64,000 nucleotides of DNA from Ascaphus truei (Eukaryota > Chordata > Amphibia > Anura > Ascaphidae): positions 72,390,580 to 72,454,579 of the forward strand of contig CM071573.1 of assembly GCA_036426205.1 (NCBI GenBank), given 5' to 3'. Position 1 is the stretch's first letter. The number at the start of each line of letters is the position of its first letter. The notes below the pieces were generated by a model. It did not search any database. It was not told the DNA's origin and saw nothing but the letters and a program-made list of their open reading frames with translations. The position numbers were made by a program, and so were the translations under genes. Shown here one piece after another: positions 33,765 to 45,368 of this stretch.

Positions 33765-34235
33765 CTGATCTGCAATGAGTGAGATTACATGCAGGTAAGT
33801 GAAACTGCCTTGTAATGAGCGAGATTCTCTGCAGGTGAGTGTCTTGTAATGAGTGTGACTCCCTGCAGGTAAGTGAGAGTGCCTTGTAATGGGTGAGATG
33901 ACATGCAGGTAGGTGAGACTGCCTTGTAATAAGTGAGATGACATGCAGGTAAGTGAGACTGCCTTGTAATGAGTGAAACTCCCTGAAGGTCAGTGAGACT
34001 GCTTTGTAATGAGTGAGACTCCCTGCATGTCAGTGAGACTGTCTTGTAATGAGTGAGACTCCCTGAAGGTCAGTGAGACTGCTTTGTAATGAGTGAGACT
34101 CCCTGCAGGTCAGTGAGACTGTCTTGTAATGAGTGAGACTCCCTGCAGGTGAGTGAGAGTGTAATGAGTGAGACTCCGGGCAGGTGAGTGACACTACCTT
34201 GTAATGAGTGAGGTGACGCAGCCGCATGTGAGTGA
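33765..34235 (+). repeat. 40-bp minisatellite carrying 5' splice-site sequences
   Basis: About twelve units, most at exact 40-bp spacing (anchors 33,865, 33,905, 33,945, 33,985 and so on to 34,145). Each unit reads like GACTGCCTTGTAATGAGTGA then GACTCCCTGCAGGTAAGTGA. Three units hold CAGGTAAGTGA and three hold CAGGTGAGTG, both full vertebrate donor consensus. It lies on the CCSER2 sense strand immediately upstream of the CpG-rich block. Confidence 0.9.
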
Positions 34236-34600
34236 CGTGCCATAGGCTCCTGCAGTGAGCGCACATCCAGTTCAGTGACGTACCCTTCCACGTGCCCGCG
34301 CCCCCGTTCACGCAGCTGTAGGAGTGAGTGGCCTCCTGCACGCATGCGTGCGCGCCACCCTCACGTCATCCTAAGTGCCCGCGCTCTGGGAACGCGCTCC
34401 ATACGGTGCTCGGTGTCCTGAGCGCGGCTGAGAGCAGGCGGGTGTGCGCGCGTGCGGGCGGAGGATGAATATCCCTCTGCTTTCTCCTCCTCCTGTCCCC
34501 GGACTCCGCGCTGAGATGTGACCCCGGAGACACAGAGGGGAAGCCGGGAACTGCAGTCTCCCGGAGGTGAGAGAGGGGCAGCCGTGTGCCAAGGGTAATA
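34236..34600 (+). promoter_or_regulatory. CCSER2: CpG-rich block, candidate CCSER2 promoter
   Basis: Unlike the surrounding DNA it is GC-rich with many CpGs (GCATGCGTGCGCGCC, GTGTGCGCGCGTGCGGGCGG) and has no TATA box. A TCACGTCA element at 34,361-34,368 resembles a CRE/E-box. The assignment to CCSER2 rests on strand, position and the donor at its end, and is inference. Confidence 0.55.
34380..34566 (+). other. CCSER2: Candidate non-coding exon 1 of CCSER2
   Basis: The GC-rich sequence ends CCCGGAG then GTGAGAG, a good donor at 34,567. The start is approximate because no initiation site can be seen. It has no long ORF, but holds a 19-codon upstream ORF (34,465-34,521) whose last two codons are ATG TGA, a minimal start-stop. 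CCSER2 orthologues are known to have a non-coding first exon and a long first intron, which fits the 28-kb gap to 62,675. Confidence 0.45.
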
Positions 34601-35330
34601 ATGGGGCATTGGCTGAGTGCTAACAGGGGGTAATTGGTGGGCGGGTAACGGGCCTTTGGGTGGGCACTAAAAACAATGGTATTAATGAAGGAATAGTAAT
34701 AGGGCATTGATAACAGAGTATTAATGTGTACCAATGGGGCATTGTAAGTATATAAGGACCTTTGAGTACTAGTGTGGTGGTAACATAAGGAGTATTAATG
34801 AGCATCAATGGGCCTTTGGGTGGCCAATAACTTAACGGGTTGATTAAGGAATATTAATGGGGCATTGGATGCCGGATGGCAGAATATTATTGAGTACAAA
34901 TGGGGTATTGGGTTTGGGAAGATCATAAGGGCCATTGAGAAGTACCAATGGAGCATTGGGTGGCTTGTAACATAAGAGGCAGTAAAGAATACCAACTGAA
35001 CATTGAGGTGATAAGAGGGGTATTAATGAGTACCAATGGGGTAAGAACATAAGGGTCATTAAGAAATATTAATCGAGAATACAGTCATTGTACACCCTAA
35101 ATACCAATAGAAGTAATTGAGTGATATAATAGTGGATATTAAGGAGTGCTAATTGGGAGATAACAATAATACATATGATTAAATGCTTGTGGCACAGACT
35201 GGGAATAACATAAGGGGTATCAGTAATTACTCATAGCGTAACTATTGGGTAGAACGATAACATTTGGGGGTGTGAAGTAGTACCAATGGGTTGCATTAAG
35301 TGGGGTGAAAACATGAAGAAGTACCAGTTG
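34600..35330 (+). repeat. Degenerate minisatellite at the start of intron 1
   Basis: Irregular units of about 40-60 bp built from TATTAATGAGTACCAATGGG, GCATTGGGTGG and AATAACATAAGGG. ORFs across it on the minus strand are periodic translations of the repeat. Confidence 0.75.
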
Positions 35331-35934
35331 GTACTTTAGTGTGATGAAGTGACCCGAACGAGCTCGCCTTAATGAATATTGAGTGATGACAGCAAAGAGG
35401 TGGTACAATAAGCAGTGTTATTCATATGGATTATGACATTGTGAATGTGATAACATTAGGGGGTTAGTTGCTTCTATGGGAGTGGTGATAATGTGTGGCA
35501 TCACACCTCCAAGCAGCTGTAGAAAGGAGAATAATTCCTCACAATCTAGACCAGTGCAGTAATCCAATGTGTTTTGCAGGCCTTTTGGCAGTGATGGGGT
35601 TACAGAAAGGTCTGCAGGCCTTGGTTTTATGTATGTATTCCTGCAGCCCATTGTGGCATGACTGTACAGCCAGTGACATCATCCAATGAGTGTATCACGT
35701 TCTGCTATGGGATGACACAGGAGGGATGGGAAGTGTAGGACTGGATCCTTTTGATGCATCTGGAGTGTCAGATGCTGCAGCACCAAACTCATAGGCCTGA
35801 GGATGTTATTGCAAAACATAAGCTCACCAACCTGTGCCCTGCATTAACCCGTCATTATAAAGAAGTTGCTTTTGTGTCTTGTACTGGGAGGCATTGTACT
35901 TTTAATGAACAACACATTATTAGGTATTGAAGGC
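35331..35934. other. Intronic stretch, nothing recognised
   Basis: Unique-looking DNA with no repeat boundary or exon signal I can defend. Confidence 0.45.
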
Positions 35935-36275
35935 AGATCTGAAACTGAGGGCTTTCATCTAGCGAGGGCATTAACTGCCAGGTAATACTAGCCACGCTGC
36001 TCCCACTCTGGAACAGACTGACTTGTACAGATCGAGAGTCCCCATATCTGGAAATCTGTAAAAACAGGCTCAAGACCTACCTGTTTACACAGGCACTTTA
36101 ATAAACCACAACCTGTCCGGCATTTATAGTACAGTCCCATCTTGGATTGTATCTTTCCTTGTGTTTGGTCTCTCTTATAACCTTAAATGTTTTTCTTTCC
36201 TTTTTGTAACTGTGGTGCTTTGAGTCCCATTGGGAGAAAGTAGCTATATAAATAAAGTTATTATAATATTTGCGC
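35935..36275 (+). mobile_element. L2/Rex-type LINE 3' end
   Basis: It carries CACTCTGGAACAGACT, then GACCTACCTGTTTACACAGGC (the coding end of ORF2, a KTYLF-type motif), and closes with GGGAGAAAGTAGCTATATAA then ATAAAGTTATTATAAT, the typical L2-like tail. It is a 5'-truncated copy in CCSER2 intron 1. Confidence 0.65.
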
Positions 36276-36521
36276 CTGTTTTTTGTAGTTGCTTTGTTTG
36301 CTTGGGCATTCTGGTGTTTCTCGATACCACAGGGAATTTTATGCGCAAGTTAGCCAATCCGATTACTGGGTTTTCATTCTAGCACCCGTTTGTGGAACAG
36401 TTATCTTTATCAAACCTTTACGGATTGCTGTACATTGTTTGCAGCGCAGGGTTGATTTTGTATAGCACATAAGGGTTAAACCATGTCTCCTAAGATTCTG
36501 TCCCCTATGTGTCTCCTACTG

Positions 36522-36681
36522 CAGGGGTGCTCAACTCCAGTCCTCAACCCCCCCCTAACAGGTCAAGCACTGGTGGCTCAGACTTTGATTGAGCTACCTG
36601 TGCTGCAGCTGGGAGATTCTGAAAACCTGACCTGTTGAGGGGGGGAGGGATGCTAAGGACTGGAGTTGTGCACCCCTGTCC
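36522..36681. mobile_element. hAT-type foldback C, copy 5
   Basis: Ends CAGGGGTGCTCAACTCCAG and its near inverse (GGAGTTGTGCACCCCTG), the best view of the hAT-like CAGGG terminus of this family. The centre is shortened. Confidence 0.7.
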
Positions 36682-37139
36682 TGTATCTGACTGAAATACT
36701 GGAACTTTTACCCCTTTATTATATATTTGTTATATTTGCTGCAGTTTTCTTTTGAAGGGTTTTAAAATATTAAATGTTACCATATCGAAGTTGAGTTTAA
36801 TCCCAGTTTCTGCTGCTTTTTAGCAGCTAATTTTATCAACCTGTGCCTCAGATACAAAAAATAAGATGGTAAGTTCTTTAGGGCAGGAACTTGTTGCAAA
36901 TACTGAATACAGAACTGTGTTCCTCGTCAGCGCTATTATTATTAATTCCAATTTACTTTATGTTGCTCATTTCAACTGGGACTTTGAGCTTTTTGAAGAT
37001 AGAACAAAGGTCCAATTCTATTTGAAAAGATACCATGTTCACTTATTAACACTGGCTGTCCCATATTCTGCTTGGTTCATTAGATATAGACAAAGTAAGA
37101 AATCCATATGGCTTGGAAAAAAATATTTTATATTTAGCT

Positions 37140-37330
37140 GTAAAGTAGGTTATTATTTATAAAAATGTTTTGCCAGGAAGTAATACATTCGAGAGTTACC
37201 TCTCGTTTTCAAGGATGTCCTGGGCACAGAGTTATAACAATACATGGTTACATTAAATGAGAAGAGGTTATACAGACATTTGGTGGACAGATAGTTGGAA
37301 AATTGGGTACAGGATATAAAGGCCTGGTGA
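37140..37330 (-). mobile_element. 3' UTR fragment of the L2-like LINE
   Basis: TGCCAGGAAGTAATACATTC, ACCTCTCGTTTTCAAGGATG and ACAATACATGGTTACATTAA match the 3' part of the copy at 49,062-49,710. Confidence 0.65.
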
Positions 37331-37521
37331 GTTTCAGATTGAAATAGAGAAGTTTAAAACATCAGCAAACAGCTCACACCCTTTAGCTGCGTCAAAGGCT
37401 GTCCGCCTTTGGGGGTGCAGATGTACACTGAAGGGGTTAGGTAATTAAGACTAGCTAAATGAATAAAAACGTGTGTGTGTGTGTGTGTGTGTGTGTCACT
37501 TGTGAGCGCATTCATGTCTTA
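37331..37521. repeat. Short GT microsatellite
   Basis: (GT)n at about 37,472-37,496 in otherwise unique DNA. Confidence 0.8.
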
Positions 37522-38034
37522 GGCTAAGGCCCCGCTCCCAGAGTCAGCGCGCCCGCACTGCAGACAGGCGGGGCGCTGACATACACAGACCGCGATATGC
37601 GGTCTGTAGGGAGCGGGAGGTGGGCGAGAGTGGGAGGCTTGAGCGGAGGGACCCGCTACTCTCCCCCCCCCTCCCTCCATGGCTCGGGCTGCTGATTGAA
37701 GGTAAGTAAAGCAACACACACACAGACAGAGGCAGGCACTCACGCACATACACACACACAGACAGGCACTCGCGCTGCTTTCACTCCACACTCCTCCCCG
37801 CTCCCCGAAGCCTCTCCTCCCAAAGCCTCCCCTCCCCATTGGCTCACAGCCACACCACGTGACGCGTCAACGCTAGGGATCACCATTCTCTTGTATCCCA
37901 TAGCGGCTGATGCGCCACAGCGTGTAGTAAGCTGTGCAGCCAGGGGGGACCGGGACCGGCTCCGCAGGATTCCCCTGCTGGTGGGGAACTCGCGTGTGGC
38001 CGCCCGCGCCACCGAGCGCAGCGGGACCGAGGCC
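37522..38034. mobile_element. PIF-like MITE 3 (513 bp, GC-rich)
   Basis: GGCTAAGGCCCCGCT and the inverse of AGCGGGACCGAGGCC, flanked by TTA (37,519-37,521; 38,035-38,037). Arms include GAGCGGGAGGTGGG and its counterpart. It is CpG-rich, so it could be mistaken for a promoter island. Confidence 0.6.
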
Positions 38035-38100
38035 TTAGACAGGTCTGCAACCCTGATTTTATTTGTGTGTGTATAGAATCGCATACACCAACAGAACCGT

Positions 38101-38663
38101 AAATATTCAGCCACATTTAAAAAAAAAAAAAATATATATTATTATTACAGAAAACAGCGCAAACTGAACTTACACTTGTTTGTTGCACCAGAATATAATT
38201 GGTGAACTTATTGAAACATACACCTGATGCATCTTGTATATACGGTCTCTATGCCGTTTGGAAAGATAATAGAAGAAACTACATCGCAAACTGGTCTGAG
38301 GTAGTGATATAACAGTGTAAAATACACCTGAAAAAGATCAATTCAATGAAAGGGAAAGGAAAACAAAGTGAATGAAATGGAGAAAAACAAAACAAACTGT
38401 AGATAAGTTGTTGGATTGCACTCGCATTTGGTCTTTAGGGATCTTTAAATTCTACAGTCGATGTATTTTCTGAGGGGATTTTCCTTATGCACCGATCCTA
38501 CTCTCCCAGTAAAAACAAGAATTGAGTGTCATAAGGAAACACTGTCACCCACTCCGGACACGTCCTTCTTTTGTACGATCAGCCTCGGGTCAGCGTGCAC
38601 ACTGTATCTCCACTGCTTCTGCATTCGAACCTTAAACATGACCCGAAATATTCAGCCACATTT
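38101..38663. repeat. Direct repeat flanking a 527-bp segment
   Basis: AAATATTCAGCCACATTT occurs at 38,101-38,118 and 38,646-38,663. An A run follows the first and a T run the second. The segment between has no recognised content, so an insertion with an 18-bp duplication is possible but not shown. Confidence 0.4.
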
Positions 38664-39063
38664 TTTTTTTTTATCACTTCTCTCTTTCAGTGACTTAAAT
38701 AAGCCACTATATTTGCCCAATATTTTTGCCGCACTATAGCAATAACTGGCTTAACAAATATTTCCACAATATAACCCTTAATTCTTTCAGAATAATATGA
38801 TGTGGATTGTTTAGAATCTGCCAAAAGGTTTGAAAACACGGTGTATGTTTTGTTTACAGATGTTGTGTGCTACATAGATTGATCTACTAATGGAGAAATA
38901 TTGGTTTTCCAGTAACAAAAAGTATTTGTTGTGCTATCGGCAGGAATTTCAGTAATTGATTTACAATTAACCTGCGTATTCCCCTCATCAAAGAAGTTGA
39001 AAACTACTTGATAGAAAACTTGTTTATCGTGTATTAGTTTTTTTTTAACATTGATATGCTGCC

Positions 39064-39785
39064 TGCTGGTCATGACCAGGGAGGCGGTCAGGCGGTTCCC
39101 CCCCCCCCCCCCCTGCTTTGTCCCCTTACATAACCAAAATAACGACAGGAGACGGTAAACTGGAGGTAAAATTGGCCGCGGCTATTTTATTAATACATAA
39201 ACTACGAGGGGTAAATGCCACTCCTCGCCAGAGTGTACTTTCCCCAGGAGGGGGAGGGGAGGGTCAGCCGGCCCCGCGCCGCTGCCGTCTGCGTGAGCGG
39301 TTTATCGACGTCATGAATATCTGACCTCGCCCACTCGTGCTCCCCCCGGGCTCAAACGGCCCAGCTCCCAGTCTGGCAAGAACAAGCACCTACCCCCCAC
39401 GAGCCGCCGCGACAAAGGCAAAGCCGGTCAACGACCCCTCCTGCTTGGAACCTTGTTCCTTTCAAGATCAGCAGAGTAACAGACTTCCATACTGCAACAG
39501 AACAGAGAAGCATTACCTCACATACAGTACATGTCCCATGTTACAAATCCCCCGCCCACGCTTCGTTAACGGTTACCGCTAGATTGCCCCAACCTAATTA
39601 AGAGGACGGGTGGGTGGGAATTCGCTGGCGGGAGGCAAAGAGGACTTGCCCCCGCCAGCTTGGACTTAAGTGGCCACGGTTGGCTCCTCCCCTGGACAGG
39701 GGAGGGCGATGCGGGGGCGGGCCAGAGGGGGGAAGGCCGCCCCCCCGGTCATGAAACCCCCCCGCCTATAGCTGGAGGGGGGTCG
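39064..39785. other. GC-rich block of unknown nature in intron 1
   Basis: It starts at the palindrome GGTCATGACC and a C run, is CpG-rich through 39,250-39,450, and ends in C/G-rich sequence with GGTCATGAAACC. The minus strand carries AATAAAATAGCC near 39,185. It could be part of an LTR or DIRS-like element or an alternative promoter. I cannot decide. Confidence 0.35.
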
Positions 39786-39791
39786 CTTTAG

Positions 39792-40166
39792 AGATGGACA
39801 AACCAGTCCAAATCCGTTCCCCGAATTTGCCATGGAAACTCCGCTGACTGATTGTTACAGTTTAAATCTGCGCGGATTAATCCAAAACCGCCATTGGATA
39901 CAATCCGTGGATTTTAAGGAAACCATTCCTGGATTCCGCAAACCGCTGAAGGCTTCTAAGAATCCAATCCGCGGATTGGATTCTTAAAATCCGTCAGCGG
40001 ATTGCGGAATCTGCGGATGAATTCAGTGTTAAAAAAAAAAAAAAAAAAAAAACACACAAAAGGCAAATCGTCATATTTCTGACTGATCCATTGAAATCCG
40101 CAGACCAAAGGAACCGGCCAATACGCGGCGAAACAAATCCTCCACATTTTTTTGCCTATCTCTACT
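39792..40166. mobile_element. Foldback MITE rich in CGCGGATT motifs
   Basis: Termini TAGAGATGGACAAA and TTTGCCTATCTCTA are inverted relatives. The inside is built from repeated AATCCGCGGATT/AATCCGNGGATT motifs in both directions plus an A run (40,030-40,051). hAT-like by terminus only; no target duplication. Confidence 0.55.
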
Positions 40167-43061
40167 GATCAATATTTTATTGTGCATTTGGCAGAATGCA
40201 TCTTTAGAATCTCTTCCTGAGGCACTTATCATGAGCATATAACTTGGTCACATTACTTTTTCATTCTGTGTCCGAACTCTGAAAAGTACATTCTATTCCA
40301 CTTCTTGTGCCAAGGCAGAAATAAGCCATGGGCCACCTTTAGTATTCAGAGCCTTTATTATCTCCTCACCAGGTATATATTGTCTACTGATGTTGCTAAC
40401 TCTAAATCCTACTTTTAAGATCACTGCATAACTGAACAATATTATTGTCAGTAAAAGAAGCCTTGTCATTATTTTGCGGCCGAAAGCTGCATTGTGCTAA
40501 CACTCTTCATGAGCCTGAGTAAAACTGGCGGTGACATGTGAATTGAACAATGCGTTTATTCCAAGGTTTTACAGCAAAAAGAAAACAGTAACCTTTTTAG
40601 TATTAACGAGATATGCAGTTTTATTCTAAAACTACTGTAAGGAGTGAGAGGATAAAAAGTGGAAACTTTACTTTGTAATTATTCCAAATGTTGGTAAGAA
40701 ACCTTGCCTTGCTCATTGCATGAAGTTTGATTCTTTTCTCTCCCCTGCAAAGTGAGATGATACAGATTCTATCTTGGGCAATGCAAACATCACTTTCATG
40801 TTGGTGACCACTTTTATAAGGATCCCAAAGTTTTGATAGGATTTAATTTTTCCTGATCTATGATCCTGATTTTCTATTAAATGGGTCAATGTTTTGCTAC
40901 AGTACGGAGTTGCATTTACTTCATTCATTATTTGCTCTGGTATAAAGGGATAAGGTGACTACATAGGTTAGTTCCAGTAGAATTAAGTTTGAATATGGAA
41001 ATTATACTGCATTCTTGCTGGTGCATCCTGGTGTTTTACTGTAGTTATAATTGCAGTTCATGCTGCACACTCCTCTCTCTGTCAGTGCGAGTGTTTGTAG
41101 ACAGTATCTATAAAAGTGTTGCGCAGGTGTGGCATGAATGTGATTCATCGTGCTTGTTTTCCAGCATGTGCACTGTAAAATAACAGCATGACGTAGACGA
41201 GAAATATAAAAATAATATAATCCGTTTGCAGCCTGAACGACAAGCCAATAGACATGCTTATTTCATGAGCACAAACTAGAACACGGAATAGCTTACACGC
41301 CATAAAGATCTTGCGCAATGTTTTTTTCGGTATGACAGAGGCATAATACGTATCTTCTAAAGTAGCAAAATGTTATGTATGGACAAGTTTTGGCTGTATT
41401 TGTCTGTTCTAAAGCTAACCAGCATAACGGAATACAGTATCGCAATCATTGTATATGCCAAGTATTCTAATGATCTGTAGTGGAAACAGAAAGAAAGGAA
41501 TATTAGCTCACAAATGAATAACAAGTCAGAGTGAATAGGTATTTATTTGCTGCCTAACCTGCATGTTATACAGGTACCTTTCTTGCAACCTATAACTTGC
41601 TGTATGAGGTTTAGACCCACATTTAGTGTTAGGCCATCAACTGAATAGGCTTTAAGGTTCGTTAATGTGTAGCGCCAGTAACCTTTGGGTCTTGAATGTT
41701 AAAATTCTTGTGCCTATATACTGAGATGTAGCATTTTTAGTATGCTATGTTTTAAGTTGGTAAAGCAATACATTAGGTATTTGTATTGCTGCTTATATAT
41801 AATTAAAAAAATGTTTTTTGTAATCCTTGAAATGGCATAACTATAATTTGCAGGTAGTGGATGGGAACTCCCTATGCACAATATTCTTAGTTTTATTCCA
41901 CCATAAACCCATAAAAGGCAGTTGTTGATGGTTGCAGAGTTTGTTTGGGAAGTTTGTACATGTCTGATTTGTAAGCTCGCACGCAGGTTTTTACAAGTAA
42001 AATATTCCCTTTAAAATGTAAGTACAGGTCCTATAATGTTTGTTTACAGGGGGACAATATGTATTTGTTAAAATATATTCCCCTTTTTTGTGTATCCTGC
42101 ACATAGTGAGGCTAAACTAACAACTCATTTGCAATTTCTCTATATTTATAGAAGGGGAGCGCTGTGAGCCTTCCTTGTTACACAAACCGCAATTTAGAAG
42201 ATCTGCAGTCGGGATTATTTTCCACTAAACCCTTTCACTGTTGGAATGACCTTTTTAGTATATTTCAGATGACCACATGTCAGTCTAGCAACACAAGTGT
42301 TAATTGCTCATTTTTGACACACCCTGACTCCCCCCCCCCCCCATAAACAAACACCATTTACAATCCTCCTGTTTTGCTGGTAGTTACAGTAATAGTTTGC
42401 ATCATTTAAAATATCTTGTTATTCTCTTTAAATAAAGAAGGGCATTTAATAACCCAAGTTCATTGAGCATTGTTGGTATTTAACAAAGCTTTCCAGGACA
42501 CACCTATGGTCTTAGTTTGCATGTGATCTTTATAAACTTGAAAAGCTCAAACTCTACCCTGTATATAAATAATGAAAAACAAATAAAACCTATTTGCTGT
42601 TTTGCATATGGCATGTTGGATACTAAAGACAATTATTCTTGTTTATAGAAATTGTTTGTGATGCACGTATTTAAGGATAGTCTCTGAAATAACTCACATT
42701 GCACGCACACAACTTTGATGAACTTTACATTAAAAATGCAGGACCACGTTTTTCTGACGGCGGTGATATGTTTACTACGTAGATAGGTATTTTTATAACT
42801 GTTTTTGTAAGTTTTTTTTCAGTCATTGTTGTAAACCATGGAGTCTGAAGCGTATAGTCATCTCTGCCTTATTATTCGCTACCCTAATTGGTTCTAGAGG
42901 TGACCCCTATTCAGTTTTCTGTGATGCTGCTTCCCTGCCCTGGAGAAAAGTTTAGTCCCATTCATTTTAATGTAGTCCATCTCTTCTTAAGGACTGGGGA
43001 GCAGTGTTTTGAATAAGGGAATGAGTCAAATTCATTTGATCTAGCTCATGGCCTTCCCTTA
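40167..43061. other. CCSER2 intron 1, nothing recognised
   Basis: About 2.9 kb of AT-rich unique DNA with a C run at 42,331-42,342. No exon signal or repeat family that I can name. Confidence 0.5.
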
Positions 43062-43230
43062 GGCCTGTAATATAGTGGGTGCGCTTGCTGCGCCGTGCGC
43101 ACGCACAGCACTTATAATTGGCTGTGGTTAGCCAGCCATTGTATACTAGGGCCACGCGCGCGCACAGTAGTGAGCGTCGAGCCGGCCGAGTGGGGGGAAG
43201 ATTCAGAAAAGTAAGTATTTGCGCCGGTGT

Positions 43231-43295
<65 letters not shown>

Positions 43296-43527
43296 AACGT
43301 TGCACAATAAAAATAATTTTTATTCATACTCTGCAACATGTGTTTTTTTTATTTTTTTAATTTAAAAAATATTATTTAATTAACTCACACAATCTATACA
43401 CACACACACTTACCCAGTGTGACACACAAACACACAGTACCATCCAAACTGTCGCTCACAGCAGCACGGACCCGTACACACACAGTGTGCGTTTGCACAA
43501 GCATGTGCGCCCACTATATTACGGGCC
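43062..43527. mobile_element. PIF-like MITE 4 with GT/CA stems
   Basis: GGCCTGTAATATAGTGGGTG and its inverse at 43,508-43,527, flanked by TTA and TAA. The inside holds (GT)n at 43,236-43,294, an AT-rich centre and (CA)-rich arm 43,395-43,490. Confidence 0.75.
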
Positions 43528-44697
43528 TAACACGGCTTCACAGCATAGTAAATGGGTGTCCATAAATCTTGTTACTTTCTGGAGTAGCGCAATCAAGATT
43601 GACAGTCGCCCTTTGCCAGTCTCTGTTCAGGGTCCCTGTCAACTAAAACCCAGATTCTTGAATAAGTGTCACGCAGCCTATGGATGGTGGAGCTGGGGGG
43701 CAGTGCATTGCAGGCCTTTCTAGCAGCGAAGGGGTTGGGTTCAATTATAGAGTGGGCAATGAAGCTAAAGGTAGGATGTCAACCACTCTTAGAGAGCTTT
43801 TCTTGAGTTAGTTGCTAGCTCTGTATTTTATTAACCCCCACCCCCACCAATTGACTGTACAGTACAGATACTAATTCATTTTAATGAAGAAAGTGACTAA
43901 AATTCAGTTTAGTTTTTGATAACCTGCAGCTTTAACCAAAAAAAAGTTAATCTCCCGTTATTTTACCTCTGCGCCTTTTTGTAAAGACAGTCTAGACAAA
44001 GTGGATTCTATATTTATCTGTGTGTGACTGCAGACTTGCTGCTACAAGAATAGAGAAGGGAGAGTCCTTTTTATCTTTTGTGTTTCTATAGACTTCTTTT
44101 GTGCTGTCTGCAGCCATGCTTGATTTGGTCCATTCTCTACTCATTTTACTATAGGTCCTTTTCAATATCTCTTCTACATTATTTCTCATTCTTGAGTCTC
44201 TCCTTGCTCTTGCATTTGTATTCCCTTTACTGTATTTGCCCTAAATACTGTCTCTTAGACTGTCCCAGTGCACTTTTATTGAAGAGAGGAGAATTTGCTG
44301 TTGTATTAATGAATGCTGAGTAATAAAATGTTGACGTTTGACAAGTAAACAGGAGATGAATGTTAAATGTGCTCAATATGTTTCATGCAAAGTATTTAAA
44401 CATCCTTTTGATATATAATATTGTAATTATTTAAGCACCCATTAAATAATTCTACAATGTAAATATAAGATTTTTTTTTTTAGGAAAATGTCTATTTTTA
44501 ATATTTATAAAATGTTTCGTACACAGCAAATAAATTGCTGCATTTTTCTGTTAGTTAAGTAGTTACAAGAAAACTTGAATGTATCTTAAACTGGCTTAAA
44601 CATGTTGCTGAATTCCACCTACTTCTCCAGTGGTAATTGTTGCAATGTTCTCATCATATATTGTAGGAGTAAAGCCAGCACATCCCCTTATTTATAC
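43528..44697. other. Intronic stretch, nothing recognised
   Basis: Unique-looking AT-rich DNA. Confidence 0.45.
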
Positions 44698-45368
44698 CAG
44701 TGATTTTCAACCTTTTTTTGGTTAAGGAACCCTGTAATTATAATGAGAAATTCTGCGGAACCCCAATTCTTTCTAATAGCGCGTCTCAGATCAGATGCAT
44801 TGTAAGGAACCCAAACCCTCTTAGGCCGCGCTTATAGTGCTGGCGTAGGCGACGCAACCGATGCCGTCGCCACCCGCGAAAGTTGTAATTAGTTTTTTTA
44901 GCGACGGTCGCCAGTGACGTCACTAAAGGGGGTGGGCCGCGCAATTTGATTGGTTTAGAGACGGTCACATGTGGCGACTGTCTCTAAAAAATCAAATAGA
45001 CCCGGGTACCAATTTTCCAGCGCTGGCGACTGAGTCAATTTTTTTTGAGCGCCGCTGTGGGCACTATAAGTGCAGCCTTATAGCGTCTCTGCGATCAGAT
45101 GCATTATAAGGAACCCCAACCCCCGTCTAATAGCGCGTCTGAGATCAGATGCATTATAAGGAACCCCAACCCTCGTCTAATAGCGCGTCTGAGATCAGAT
45201 GCATTATAAGGAACCCCAACCCCCGTCTAATAGCGCGTCTGAGATCAGATGCATTGTAAATTCTTCTGTATTTGGTACAATTTTCAAATGACCTGAAAAT
45301 TGCATGTAACCCTTTTGGGATACCCGGGAAAACAAGGGTTCCTATGAACGCCTGTTGGAAAAACACTG
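44698..45368. mobile_element. hAT-type element with internal 50-bp minisatellite
   Basis: Ends CAGTGATTTTCAACC and GTTGGAAAAACACTG, flanking 8-mers ATTTATAC and CCTTATAC (six of eight alike). About five 50-bp units (TCTAATAGCGCGTCTGAGAT...) lie inside, and one stretch of the array is interrupted by PIF-like MITE 5. Confidence 0.7.
44824..45077. mobile_element. PIF-like MITE 5
   Basis: GGCCGCGCTTATAGTGCTGG and the inverse of GCACTATAAGTGCAGCC, with TTA on both sides (44,821-44,823; 45,078-45,080). It is nested in the hAT-type element. Confidence 0.75.

Noticed and set aside
34030..34345. Periodic ORFs (ESHSLQ... repeats) on the minus strand
   Set aside because: Translation of the 40-bp minisatellite; the unit length is not a multiple of three and frames switch.
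37522..38034. CpG-rich block as the CCSER2 promoter
   Set aside because: It has GGCC inverted ends and a TTA duplication, so it is a GC-rich MITE.
38461..38739. 92-codon ORF as a small gene
   Set aside because: No splice or promoter signal, no recognisable domain, and length within chance for this base composition.
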